Assembly: GCF_036226685.1 (NCBI RefSeq)
Contig: NZ_CP109009.1
Span: 7,281,501-7,345,500 of the forward strand
DNA from: Streptomyces sp. NBC_00690
GTDB lineage: Bacteria > Actinomycetota > Actinomycetes > Streptomycetales > Streptomycetaceae
DNA: 64,000 bases
Direction: 5' to 3'
Numbering within the stretch: the stretch's first letter is position 1; each line of letters starts with the position of its first letter. Below are positions 31,992-40,995 of the stretch, in pieces. The position numbers and the translations under genes are program-made. The notes below the pieces were generated by a model. That model saw only the letters and a program-made list of their open reading frames with translations. It did not search any database and was not told the origin of the DNA.

Positions 31992-34900
31992 CGGTCGGTC
32001 ATTCGGCGCAGGCGGGGCCTGCTCGCGGTGGCCAGGGCGTCGAGCTCGCGTGCCAGTTCGGCGACGGTCGGACGTTGGAAGACGGTGCTGACCGGGACCT
32101 GCCGGCCGAGCTCCGCGCGGATCCGGCTGATCAGCCGGGTCGCGACCAGGGAGTGCCCGCCCAGGGCGAAGAAGTCGTCGTCGATGCCGACCCGGTCCGT
32201 GCCGAGCGTCTCCGCGTACAGCCGGCACAGGGTCTCTTCGCGGGCGTCGCGGGGTGCTCGGTAGGCACCGCCGGTCAACTGCGGTTCGGGTAGCGCCGCG
32301 CGGTCCAGCTTGCCGTTCTGCATCAGCGGGAGTGCATCGAGGACGACGAACGCGGCGGGCACCATGAAGTCGGGGAGCTTCTCGGCGAGGAAGGCGCGCA
32401 GGACGTCGGCACTGCCACCGGGGGTCACGTACGCCACGAGATGACCGGAGGCGCCCGGTTCCTTGTCGTCCTGGACGGTGACGACCGCCCGGTCGACGTC
32501 GGGGTGCGCGGTCAGGGCCGCTTCGACCTCGGCCGGTTCGAGGCGGGCGCCGCGGATCTTGACCTGGGCATCTCCGCGGCCGGCGTACGCGAGGTGTCCT
32601 TCAGCGGTCCAACGTGCCAGGTCCCCCGTGCGGTACATGCGTGCGCCTGCGGGCCCGAACGGGTCGGGCACGAAGCGGCTCGCGGTGAGGGGCGCGCGCC
32701 CTCGATAACCGCGGCCGACGGTGGCTCCCGCTACGTAGAGCTCGCCGATCACACCGGGTGGCACCGGCCTAAGCCCGGCCCCGAGCAGATACACGCGGAC
32801 GTTGTCGAGGGGCGCCCCGATGGGAGCGCCGGCCGCGTCACCAACCCATTCGTCGCTCCCGGCGAGGGCGTACGTGGTGGCGTAGAAGGTCTCGGTCTGC
32901 CCGTAGCCGTTGACGACGCGGACACCGGGCATCGCCTCGCGGATGCGTCGCAGCAGTGAGGTGGGCAGGGCCTCGCCCGCCAGCATCACTGTCCTGGCAC
33001 TGATCCGGCCCGGCACCCGGTCGAGGAGTTCGGCGAAGGCCGAGGGGACGGTACTGATGGTGTCGCCGCGCCAGCCGTCGCGCTCGCCCAGCGTCAGGAT
33101 GTCCCTGACGATCTCGACGACGCCTCCCGTGCACAGCGTTGAGAAGATCTCGAACACCGATACGTCGAAGTTGACGGATGCCCCGGCCAGCATCCGGGCA
33201 CCGGTTCCCACATCCAGGGATGTGGTGAGCGCGGGCAGGCAGCTGGTGATGTTGCGGTGTGAGATGGCGACGCCCTTGGCGGTGCCGGTGGACCCGGAGG
33301 TGTACATCACGTACGCCACGTTGTCGGGTCGGGGCCCGGGACCCGGCGGCGCTTCGCCGTCGACTCGCTCCAGGTCCTCCAGGTGCAGCCTGGGTGCGTT
33401 GCCCGGGGGCAGACTCTGTCCGGTGTCCTGGTCGGTGAGGACCAGTGCCGGGCGGGCATCGGCGAGCAGGAACTCCTGACGGCGGGAGGGGTACTTGGGG
33501 TCGACCGGAAGGTATCCGGCGCCGGACTTGAGGATGCCGAGCAGCGCGACCACCAGGTCCGCCGTGCGCGGTAGGGCCACGGCCACGAGTGTCTCGGGGC
33601 CCGCGCCGTACCCGCGCAGGACGTGTGCGAGCCGGTCCGCCCGATCGCTTAGTTGACGGTATGTCAGAGTCTGCGAGCCGGAGACGACGGCGAGGGCCTC
33701 CGGGGTCGCCGAGGACTGTCGGTCGAACAGCTCGGGGACGGTCACCGGGAAATCGTCAGTGGTGGTGTCGTTGAACTCGCGCAATATGCGGTCGTGTTCG
33801 GCCGGATCCAGCAGATCGACGGAGGCGACGCACTGCCCGGGGTCGGCGGCGATGTCCCGCAGGACATGTCCGAAGCGTCGGGCGGTGGTGTCCACGGTGG
33901 CGGGGTCGAAGGCGTCCCGCCGGTACTGCAACACCAGCCGCAGGGGGGCGCCGCCGTCGGCGGGCAGCGCCATCACGGAGAGCGGGTAGTGGGTGGTGGC
34001 GAACGGCCGCAGTCCGGCGAGGCTGATCCCCGCGTCCTCGCTCGCCTCGGTGATCCCGGCCTGGTCGAGCGGGAAGGACTCGAACGCCACATAGGTGTCG
34101 AACAGCGCGGGAATGCCGGTGGCCCGTTGGATCTCGTGCAGTGGATGGTGATGGTGGTCGAGGAGCCCACCCTGCCGCTCGTGCAGTGCGGTCAGGACGG
34201 CTGCGATGGTGTCACCGGGCGCGCATCTCACCCGTACGGGCACGGTGTTAAGGAAGAGCCCGACCATGGACTCCACTCCGGGGATCGCGGGCGGGCGGCC
34301 CGCGACGGTGGCGCCGAACACCACGTCCTGACGTCCCGTGAGCTGTCCCAAGAGCATGGCCCACGCGCCCTGGACGACGGTGTTGAGGGTGACACCGAGC
34401 TCCGCGGCACGGCGGGCGAGCGCCCGGGCGGTGTCGGCGTCCAGTGGCACCGGGAACTGGCTGACACCGCCGCTCTCGGTGGTGTGAGTGGTGGATTCCG
34501 GCTGCGTTCCCGGTTGCGGGGCGAAACCGAGGGCCGGTGTGAGGAGCGCGGGTTCGTCGAAGCCGTCGAGCTCCTCCTGCCAGGCGCGGGCCGAGGCGGC
34601 GCGGTCCTGCCGGGACAGCCAGGCCAGGAAATCCCGGTAGCCGCGCGCCCGGGGCAGTGCGGAGGCGTCGCCGCCCGAGCCGTACAGCCGCAGCAGATCC
34701 TGAGCGAGCAGCGGTATCGACCAACCGTCGAAGAGCACGTGGTGGGCGGTCAGAACCAGTTCGGAGCGTCCCGGCTCCATGGTGATCAGCGTGAGGCGCA
34801 GCAGGGGCGGCGCCTGCGGGTCGAAGCGTTCCGCCAGGTCATCGGAGAGCAGTCGGGCGAACGCCGCATCACGCTCGGCGCCCGAGAGTCCCGTCAGATC

Positions 34901-37900
34901 CACCTGGTGCCATGGCAGCTGAACGTCCTCGACGACCAGTTGGACCATGTCTCCCGTCGCCGAAGGCACGAACACGGCGCGCAGGGCGGCGTGCCGGTCG
35001 AGAAGCGCCTGCCCCGCCGCTCGCAGCCTGGCCGGGGCGACGGGACCCGACAGATGGAGGGTGTACTGCACCTGGTAGGCGTCGAATTCCGGCCCGCCCG
35101 CCTGCGATTCGTAGAGCAGCCCTGCTTGCAGTGAGGTGAGGGGCCAGACGTCCTCGATGCCGGGGTAGCGGCGCTCCCACTTCTCCAGATCGCCCTGGCC
35201 CACCTCGACCAGCGGTACGTCCGATGGGGTCAGTCCGCCCGCGCCCGGTGCGGTGGCGTGCCGGGCGAGCCCTTCCAGCGCGGTGCGCCACAACTGTGCG
35301 ATGTGTTGGGTCTCTTCAGGCGCCAGGACTCCCGTGGGGGCCCCGAACAGCGCGCCGAGACGGGGTCCATCGGGGGTGTCGGTGACCATGGCGTTGATGT
35401 CGATCTCGGACAGGGCAGGCATGTCCGCGGCATGTCCCGCGTCGAGTTCTGCCAGTTCGGAGAAGGCGGTGAGATCGTCGGTCTGGGTCCAGCCGAGGCC
35501 GCGCAGTTCCTCGGGCATGTCGGCGGTGGAGAACCGGCCGAGGTAGTTGAACCCGATCTGACCGAGCGGGTGGCCGCTCAGCGCGGCGGCGGTCTCCTCG
35601 TTGAGATGGCGCAGCAGTCCGTAGCCGATGCCCTTGCCGGGTATGGCGGCTATCTGCTCCTTCACGGCTTTGATCACCGCGCCCGCAGCGGGACCGCCCG
35701 CGATCGCCTCGTCCACGTCGATCCCCGCGAGGTCGAGACGGACGGGGAAGACGCTGGTGAACCAGCCGACGGTACGGGCCAGATCCGCCCCGGGTACCGC
35801 GTCCTCCTCGCGGCCGTGACCTTCGAGCCTGAGTAGGGTTGAGGGTTCCTCGACTCCGCGTTCCCGACGCCACTTGACTGCCGCGAGGGCGAGCGCGGCC
35901 AGAAGCGCGTCAGCGGCGGAGCCGCGGAACGCCTTCGGTACGACCGTCAGCAGTGTCTCGGTGACGGCGACAGACAACAGCACCTGCGTCTTGTGCACCG
36001 TGGCCGTGAGGTCTTCGGCGGGATCGAGCCGCCGGGCCCCGATGAGCGGATCGGGGCCCGCTACGACCGACTGCCACAGGGGCAGTTCGGCGACCCGCCC
36101 GGCGGCAGCCTCGTCGACGAGGGCGTGGGCCCAGCGTCGTACGGAGGTGCCCACGGCGGGGAGCTCGGGGGGCTTCCCTACTCTGATCCGGTCCCAGGCG
36201 GCAGCGAAGTCCGGCATCAGGATGCGCCACGACACCCCGTCGACCACCAGGTGGTGCAGTACCACCAGTAGCCGTCCGGGGCCGGCGCTCGGGCCAGGGT
36301 CGAACCAGATGAATCGGGCGACCACGCCCTTTGCAGGGGCCAACAGGGCGGCGGCGGAGTCGAGTTTGCCGAGCAGGAGTTGCCGCCAGGTCGAAGCTGC
36401 CCAGTCTCCGTCGCAGTCGACATGTTCGATCAGCGAGTCCACGGCGACAGATCCCGGTGGAGCGGTCAGCAGCCCGTCCGCCGTCAGTGTCGTACGCAGC
36501 AGGTCGTGCCGGTCGACCACCGCGGCCACGGTCGCTGCGAGGGACTCCCCGTCGATGTCCTGCGGCAGTTCGAGGACGACGGCCTGGGAGAGGCTGTCGA
36601 AGCCGGGCCCGAGGTCCTGGACCCACCGGGCGACGGGCATCAACGGCATCGGCCCGACGCCGCCGCCGGGAAGCTCCGCGAGTCCCGACTCCCATCCGGG
36701 CCGCTGATCGGCTAGGGCCATCGCCGCCTCGGCGAGCCGGGCGACCGTCCGGAGCTGGAAGACCTCGCGCGAGCTGAACGTCACCTGCTGGGCGCGGGCC
36801 CTGGTGACCACCTGGATGGCTTGGATGCTGTCGCCGCCCAGGGCGAAGAAGTCATCGTCGGCACCGGCCCGCTCCAGCCCGAGCACCTCGGCGAAGAGGC
36901 CAGCGATGACCTCCTCGACAGGGGTGCGGGGAGCACGATAGACGCCTCCGGTGAACTCGGGGGCGGGCAGGGCGTCCCGGTCGAGCTTTCCGTTGGGCGT
37001 CAGCGGCAACGCCTCCAGCACCGTGAACGAGGCGGGCACCATGAACCCGGGCAGCCGGGCGGTCACAAAGCCCCGCAGCTCGCTCGCCGAGATGCCGGAC
37101 CCGAGCGCGAACTCGGGGCTACCGGGCGCGGCGGCGGATTCGGTGCAGTCGGTGTGGTCGGTGTGGTCAGCGAATGGGGCGGTGGAGTCGGTGCATGGTC
37201 GTGCCGTGGCCGCGCGGGGGACCACGTAACCCGCCAGTTGTCTGCCCGGGCCCCCTGCCTCGCCCTCGCGGACCATGACCGCTGCTTGACCCACTCCCGG
37301 GTGCGACAGCAGCACCGCCTCGATCTCACCCGGTTCGATGCGAAAGCCCCTGAGTTTGACCTGGGCATCCGTGCGGCCCATGTGCACCAGTTCGCCCCCG
37401 GGGGTGGTCCGCACCACATCTCCGGTGCGGTACATCCGTTCACCCGCGGGGCCGAACGGGCAGGCCACAAAGCGTTCCGCGGTCCCCGCCGACCGGCTCA
37501 GATAGCCGCGGGCCACGCCGATGCCCGCGAGGTACAGCTCGCCCGGTGCGCCAGGTGCCACAGGCCGCAGCTCATCGTCCAGCACATGGGCGCTCATCGC
37601 GTGCAGGGGCCGCCCGATGGGTATGTCCGCCTCGGCGGCCGTACCGGGGGCAGCCGGGTGGGCGGTCGCGAAGACCGTTGTCTCCGTGGGCCCGTACACA
37701 TTGATGAATTGCGTCTCCGGGCAGGAGTCCTGGGCCCTGCCCACTGCCTGCGGAGAGACTCGCTCGCCGCCCGTCCACACCTCGTGGAGCCCGGCGAAGC
37801 AGTGCGGGTCCTCCTTCGAGAGAAGGCTGAACAGGGCGCTGGTCACGAAGACGACGGTGATGCCGTGGCGCTCCACGAGGGCGGCCAGCGACACGGGGGT

Positions 37901-38623
37901 GAGATCGGCCGCGGGGTCCACGACGACCTGGCCGCCGTTCAGCAGCGGCACCCACAACTCGTACACCGAGGCGTCGAAGGACAGCGGGGAGTGCAGCAGC
38001 ACCCGAGCGTGCGCGCTACCCTGCCAGCGTTCGTCCACCGCCAGGCCGACCACATCGCGGTGGGTGATGCCGATTCCCTTGGGCGTCCCCGTCGAACCCG
38101 AGGTGTAGATCACGTATGCGAGCCGCGCGGGGTGCCGCACCGGTTCCGGCACCGGCCCCTGTCCATCCCGCTCCAGCTCCGTCAGCCCCACCCGGGGAAG
38201 GTCGTCGGGAAAGCCCTCCACACCGTCCGCGTCCGTGAGCAGCAGGACGGGCCGCGCGTCGTGCACCATGAACTCCACGCGCCGCGCCGGATAGTCGGGA
38301 TCGACCGGCAGATACGCGGCGCCGGCCTTCAGCACCCCGAGCAGGGCCACCGCCAGCTCCAACGACCTCGGCAGCGCGACCGCGACGAGCGACTCGGCAC
38401 CGACCCCGCGCCGCCGCAACTCGGCAGCCACCCGGTCGGAGCGGACATCGAGCTCCCGATAGGTGAGCCCGCCGTCGCCCGCCACGATCGCGGTCGCCTC
38501 TGGAGCCTCCTCGACCCGCAGTGCAAAAAGCGCGGGAATCGTCCTACCGGGGACCGGCATCGCCATATCTTCGGAACCCTTCAGCGACCGGTACGGCTCC
38601 ACCGGATCACGCACGTGCATCAC
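31988..38623 (-). CDS. NRPS1: loading A-T-E followed by C-A-T
   Basis: A synthetase of about 2211 residues carrying modules 1 and 2. Approximate residues: A 20-555, T 565-635 ([13 protein letters not shown]), E 645-1110 ([10 protein letters not shown]), C 1140-1615 (HHVLFDGWS), A 1625-2110, T 2125-2195. There is no starter C domain, so this protein starts the chain. Hand-read codes: module 1 DAYFWGVVFK, aliphatic (Val-like) and epimerised; module 2 DVFTMAGFYK, piperazate-like, with the odd A5 motif [10 protein letters not shown] shared with module 3. Start alternatives are GTG 38623, ATG 38620 and ATG 38566 (AAGGG 10 nt upstream). The stop overlaps the NRPS2 start, so the two synthetases are made in a fixed ratio and act collinearly. 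Confidence 0.95.
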   Translation of the reverse strand: MMHVRDPVEPYRSLKGSEDMAMPVPGRTIPALFALRVEEAPEATAIVAGDGGLTYRELDVRSDRVAAELRRRGVGAESLVAVALPRSLELAVALLGVLKAGAAYLPVDPDYPARRVEFMVHDARPVLLLTDADGVEGFPDDLPRVGLTELERDGQGPVPEPVRHPARLAYVIYTSGSTGTPKGIGITHRDVVGLAVDERWQGSAHARVLLHSPLSFDASVYELWVPLLNGGQVVVDPAADLTPVSLAALVERHGITVVFVTSALFSLLSKEDPHCFAGLHEVWTGGERVSPQAVGRAQDSCPETQFINVYGPTETTVFATAHPAAPGTAAEADIPIGRPLHAMSAHVLDDELRPVAPGAPGELYLAGIGVARGYLSRSAGTAERFVACPFGPAGERMYRTGDVVRTTPGGELVHMGRTDAQVKLRGFRIEPGEIEAVLLSHPGVGQAAVMVREGEAGGPGRQLAGYVVPRAATARPCTDSTAPFADHTDHTDCTESAAAPGSPEFALGSGISASELRGFVTARLPGFMVPASFTVLEALPLTPNGKLDRDALPAPEFTGGVYRAPRTPVEEVIAGLFAEVLGLERAGADDDFFALGGDSIQAIQVVTRARAQQVTFSSREVFQLRTVARLAEAAMALADQRPGWESGLAELPGGGVGPMPLMPVARWVQDLGPGFDSLSQAVVLELPQDIDGESLAATVAAVVDRHDLLRTTLTADGLLTAPPGSVAVDSLIEHVDCDGDWAASTWRQLLLGKLDSAAALLAPAKGVVARFIWFDPGPSAGPGRLLVVLHHLVVDGVSWRILMPDFAAAWDRIRVGKPPELPAVGTSVRRWAHALVDEAAAGRVAELPLWQSVVAGPDPLIGARRLDPAEDLTATVHKTQVLLSVAVTETLLTVVPKAFRGSAADALLAALALAAVKWRRERGVEEPSTLLRLEGHGREEDAVPGADLARTVGWFTSVFPVRLDLAGIDVDEAIAGGPAAGAVIKAVKEQIAAIPGKGIGYGLLRHLNEETAAALSGHPLGQIGFNYLGRFSTADMPEELRGLGWTQTDDLTAFSELAELDAGHAADMPALSEIDINAMVTDTPDGPRLGALFGAPTGVLAPEETQHIAQLWRTALEGLARHATAPGAGGLTPSDVPLVEVGQGDLEKWERRYPGIEDVWPLTSLQAGLLYESQAGGPEFDAYQVQYTLHLSGPVAPARLRAAGQALLDRHAALRAVFVPSATGDMVQLVVEDVQLPWHQVDLTGLSGAERDAAFARLLSDDLAERFDPQAPPLLRLTLITMEPGRSELVLTAHHVLFDGWSIPLLAQDLLRLYGSGGDASALPRARGYRDFLAWLSRQDRAASARAWQEELDGFDEPALLTPALGFAPQPGTQPESTTHTTESGGVSQFPVPLDADTARALARRAAELGVTLNTVVQGAWAMLLGQLTGRQDVVFGATVAGRPPAIPGVESMVGLFLNTVPVRVRCAPGDTIAAVLTALHERQGGLLDHHHHPLHEIQRATGIPALFDTYVAFESFPLDQAGITEASEDAGISLAGLRPFATTHYPLSVMALPADGGAPLRLVLQYRRDAFDPATVDTTARRFGHVLRDIAADPGQCVASVDLLDPAEHDRILREFNDTTTDDFPVTVPELFDRQSSATPEALAVVSGSQTLTYRQLSDRADRLAHVLRGYGAGPETLVAVALPRTADLVVALLGILKSGAGYLPVDPKYPSRRQEFLLADARPALVLTDQDTGQSLPPGNAPRLHLEDLERVDGEAPPGPGPRPDNVAYVMYTSGSTGTAKGVAISHRNITSCLPALTTSLDVGTGARMLAGASVNFDVSVFEIFSTLCTGGVVEIVRDILTLGERDGWRGDTISTVPSAFAELLDRVPGRISARTVMLAGEALPTSLLRRIREAMPGVRVVNGYGQTETFYATTYALAGSDEWVGDAAGAPIGAPLDNVRVYLLGAGLRPVPPGVIGELYVAGATVGRGYRGRAPLTASRFVPDPFGPAGARMYRTGDLARWTAEGHLAYAGRGDAQVKIRGARLEPAEVEAALTAHPDVDRAVVTVQDDKEPGASGHLVAYVTPGGSADVLRAFLAEKLPDFMVPAAFVVLDALPLMQNGKLDRAALPEPQLTGGAYRAPRDAREETLCRLYAETLGTDRVGIDDDFFALGGHSLVATRLISRIRAELGRQVPVSTVFQRPTVAELARELDALATASRPRLRRMTDR

Positions 38624-38666
38624 CCCACCCGAGCAAGTGGATTCGGAGAATCGATTGGCGTTGCGC

Positions 38667-38683
38667 TGATGTCCGCGACATCA
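38667..38683. promoter_or_regulatory. Palindrome just upstream of NRPS1
   Basis: TGATGTC-CGC-GACATCA, perfect 7-bp arms with a 3-nt centre, 43 bp before the earliest NRPS1 start. It could be an operator; no regulator can be assigned. Confidence 0.4.
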
Positions 38684-38871
38684 ATAGTCAATATCGGATG
38701 CGGCGATGACACACCGCCGATGTGAATCCTCGGGAAACCCAGCTGGATTTCCGGGATGCGACTCCCGCAAGGCTCAGCACAGAGCCCCGGGACCACCCCA
38801 GCTTCATCCCTGGGAGCTACCGGGGTCAAGCGTGCGTCGGTCCCACGGGAACGGCTCCGGGGCTCCGGCCC

Positions 38872-38889
38872 TGTCCCGTCGGCAGGACA
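38872..38889. promoter_or_regulatory. Cluster palindrome, site 1 (NRPS1/TE divergent region)
   Basis: TGTCCCGTCGGCAGGACA. The same 18-bp pattern (TGTCC-N8-GGACA with a GTCG core) recurs at 44959 and 56586. It lies midway between NRPS1 and the type II thioesterase, 249 bp and 318 bp from their starts. A pathway regulator probably binds here; the LmbU-family protein is the best candidate because the site is palindromic. Confidence 0.6.
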
Positions 38890-38906
38890 AAGGACAGCTC
38901 CGGCCG

Positions 38907-38924
38907 CGCCCTGTCGACGGGACA
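38907..38924. promoter_or_regulatory. Degenerate neighbour of site 1
   Basis: CGCCCTGTCGACGGGACA matches site 1 at 13 of 18 positions and keeps the right half (GGACA preceded by GTCG). It starts 35 bp after site 1 starts, so the two may be bound together. The full region 38624-39207 (584 bp) holds no gene. Confidence 0.4.
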
Positions 38925-39004
38925 ACGGAGCGAACCCCCACCCGCGCATGGCGGGCACGGGCAGGCGCCGTCCAACTCCACCGCGGGGCAGGGGCAATGA
39001 CCGA

Positions 39005-39034
39005 TTGCACGGCATTCACCGCCTCGGTTAGCCT
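39005..39034 (+). promoter_or_regulatory. Candidate promoter of the thioesterase operon
   Basis: TTGCAC and TAGCCT are separated by 18 bp, resembling a SigA-type -35/-10 pair, about 170 bp before the thioesterase start and downstream of the two palindromes. Assigned by eye only. Confidence 0.35.
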
Positions 39035-39207
39035 CTGGAAAGGGCAGCGGCCGAGTGGACGGCAACTGCCATTCCGACCGCCACCCGGTCCCGCAGCCGT
39101 TGAACGGCGGCTGCACGGATTCCGTACGCGACGCGCTTTCCGGTGTCGGCCGGAGGCTGTTTTGGCATCGTTCTCATTCCGATTTCGAGAAAGAACGAGG
39201 AAGCCCC

Positions 39208-39957
39208 ATGTCGTCATCGCTCCCCTTTCCAGAAACAGGGTCAAGGTCGGCGGCGGAGCCGGAAACGGATGTCCTGCCCCTGGTGTGCCTGCCCTTCGCC
39301 GGGAGCGGTGCCGGCTTCTACCGGGCCTGGGCACAGAGTCCGACGCCGGGCGTCGCGATCCTGCCCGTACAACTTCCGGGCCGCGAGGAACAGTTCATCG
39401 ACGCACCGTTCACCGACGCGGCCGAGGCCGCCGCTCGGCTCGCACCCTGCGTCGTCGATCTCACCGCGGGTGTGGGGAACTTCGCCCTCTTTGGCCACAG
39501 CCTCGGAGCCGTACTGAGCTATGAGCTGGCCCATGAGCTGGCCAGGCTCGGCCACGCCGGGCTCAGTCATGTCTACGTCAGCGGCTCACCAGGACCGTGG
39601 AGCGGTCGCGACGCCCGGGCGACAGGGCTCAGTGACGATGAGTTCCTGGAGCGTGTCCAGGAGTTCGCCGGCTACAGGCACCAAGCCTTCGACAATCCCG
39701 ACCTGCGCGATCTGCTGCTTCCCGTGCTCCGTGCCGACGTGGCCATGCACGAGAACTACAAACCGGCCACCGACGAGCCGCTGCGGGTGCCGGTCACCGC
39801 ACTGCGCGGTGTCGACGACGCCCTGGTCTCAACCGAACACGCCCGCCAGTGGCGCACCGCCACCAGCGCGGAATTCCGGTACGTCGAGCTTCCCGGCGGC
39901 CATATGTATCTGGCTGACTCGCCCGCCGAACTGCTGCGCACCATCGCCGGAGGATGA
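39208..39957 (+). CDS. Type II thioesterase
   Basis: A 249-residue alpha/beta hydrolase of the external thioesterase family that accompanies NRPS and PKS lines. It has VCLPFAGSGAGFYRAW near the N-terminus, the nucleophile elbow FGHSLGAVLSYELA (Ser), the late Asp in GVDDALVS and the catalytic His in ELPGGHMYLAD. ATG 39208 follows AGGAAG by a few nt. Its usual job is to clear misloaded or stalled carrier domains. In this cluster an aminoacyl shuttle between the threonine protein and module 5 would also be useful, but shuttles of the SyrC type use Cys while this enzyme has Ser, so the editing role is more likely. Confidence 0.93.
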   Translation: MSSSLPFPETGSRSAAEPETDVLPLVCLPFAGSGAGFYRAWAQSPTPGVAILPVQLPGREEQFIDAPFTDAAEAAARLAPCVVDLTAGVGNFALFGHSLGAVLSYELAHELARLGHAGLSHVYVSGSPGPWSGRDARATGLSDDEFLERVQEFAGYRHQAFDNPDLRDLLLPVLRADVAMHENYKPATDEPLRVPVTALRGVDDALVSTEHARQWRTATSAEFRYVELPGGHMYLADSPAELLRTIAGG

Positions 39958-39983
39958 CGGAACCCCGAACGGAGGCCGTGGAC

Positions 39984-40808
39984 ATGCTGCTCAAGGGCAA
40001 AGTCGCAGTGATCACAGGCGCAGCGCGCGGTCTCGGCCGGGAGTGCGCCGGCAGATTCGCCCGCGAGGGCGCCGATCTGTTGCTGCTCGACATCGGCCAT
40101 GACATCGAGGGCGTTGGATATCCGCTCGGCAGCCGGGACCAGTTGGCCGATACGGCACGCATGTGCGAGGAACAGGGCGGCTCTGTCATCGCTGCCGCGG
40201 TCGATGTTCGTGATGCAGTGCGTGTGGGGGAGGCGGTCGACGAGGCCCTGGACCGCTTCGGTGCCATCGACGTGCTGGTCAACAACGCCGGGATCGCAGG
40301 GCCTTCGGGCCGCCCCGTGCACGAGATCAGCGAGGCGGACTGGCTGCTGATGTTGGACACCAACCTCAACGGCACCTGGCGGATGATCAAGGCGGTGGCT
40401 CCTTCGATGATCGAAGCGCGCTCGGGCAGCATCATCAATGTCTCCTCGACCGCCGGAATCGTCGGCTACCGGAACTTTGCCGCCTATGTGACGGCCAAGC
40501 ACGGTCTGGTGGGTCTGACGAAGGCCGCAGCGCTCGACTACGCGCCGTTCCGCATCCGCGTCAACGCGATCTGTCCCGGCTCCGTCCGCGACAACCCGCT
40601 CGTCGAGGGACGGATGCTCTCGGAGATAGCCCGTGCGCTGGACGTCCCGGTCGACGGTCACGAAGAGGTCTTCCTGCGCGACCAACCGACGAACGCGCTC
40701 GTCGAAACGTCCAGCGTCGCGGGGGCCGCCATCTGGTTGGCCGGTGATGACTCCCGGCAGGTGACCGGCACGACGGTCACCGTCGACGGCGGATTCACCA
40801 GCCGATGA
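39984..40808 (+). CDS. SDR oxidoreductase, mycofactocin-coupled-like
   Basis: A 274-residue classical SDR: cofactor motif VAVITGAARGLGRE, the NNAG motif (VLVNNAGIAG), catalytic Ser and Tyr-Lys (INVSSTAGIVGYRNFAAYVTAK). An insertion after the second beta strand (LLLDIGHDIEGVGYPLGSRD) is the mark of mycofactocin-coupled SDRs, which hold NAD tightly. ATG 39984 has GGAGG 8 nt upstream; an alternative ATG at 39954 overlaps the thioesterase stop. It is in one operon with the thioesterase and threonine enzyme. The predicted peptide has no step that obviously needs it; it might act on a side chain, a precursor or a tailoring intermediate. No mycofactocin genes are in the window. Confidence 0.85.
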   Translation: MLLKGKVAVITGAARGLGRECAGRFAREGADLLLLDIGHDIEGVGYPLGSRDQLADTARMCEEQGGSVIAAAVDVRDAVRVGEAVDEALDRFGAIDVLVNNAGIAGPSGRPVHEISEADWLLMLDTNLNGTWRMIKAVAPSMIEARSGSIINVSSTAGIVGYRNFAAYVTAKHGLVGLTKAAALDYAPFRIRVNAICPGSVRDNPLVEGRMLSEIARALDVPVDGHEEVFLRDQPTNALVETSSVAGAAIWLAGDDSRQVTGTTVTVDGGFTSR

Positions 40809-40995
40809 GACCATCCGATCCGCCTTGCCCCGGCAACCGGCCCCGGGAGGCGTTGCGTTGCGTCCCCGGTGCACATCGACACTGCCCGGGCGAGGAACCC
40901 GAACGGTCGGCGACAACCCGATCCGGGCGAAGAGATCGAGCGAGAGCGCCCGCTGAGTCCCGCACCCCGCCCCCAGCCCGCAGGAGGCCACAGGC

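Noticed and set aside
15933..38623. CRISPR or satellite repeats in the repetitive part of the NRPS genes
   Set aside because: Repetition is due to homologous domains and one 1.6-kb duplication; there are no short regularly spaced repeats.
39208..39957. SyrC-like aminoacyl shuttle between the Thr protein and module 5
   Set aside because: The nucleophile motif is GHSLG with Ser, not Cys, and the protein looks like an ordinary type II thioesterase. The idea is not excluded, only unsupported.
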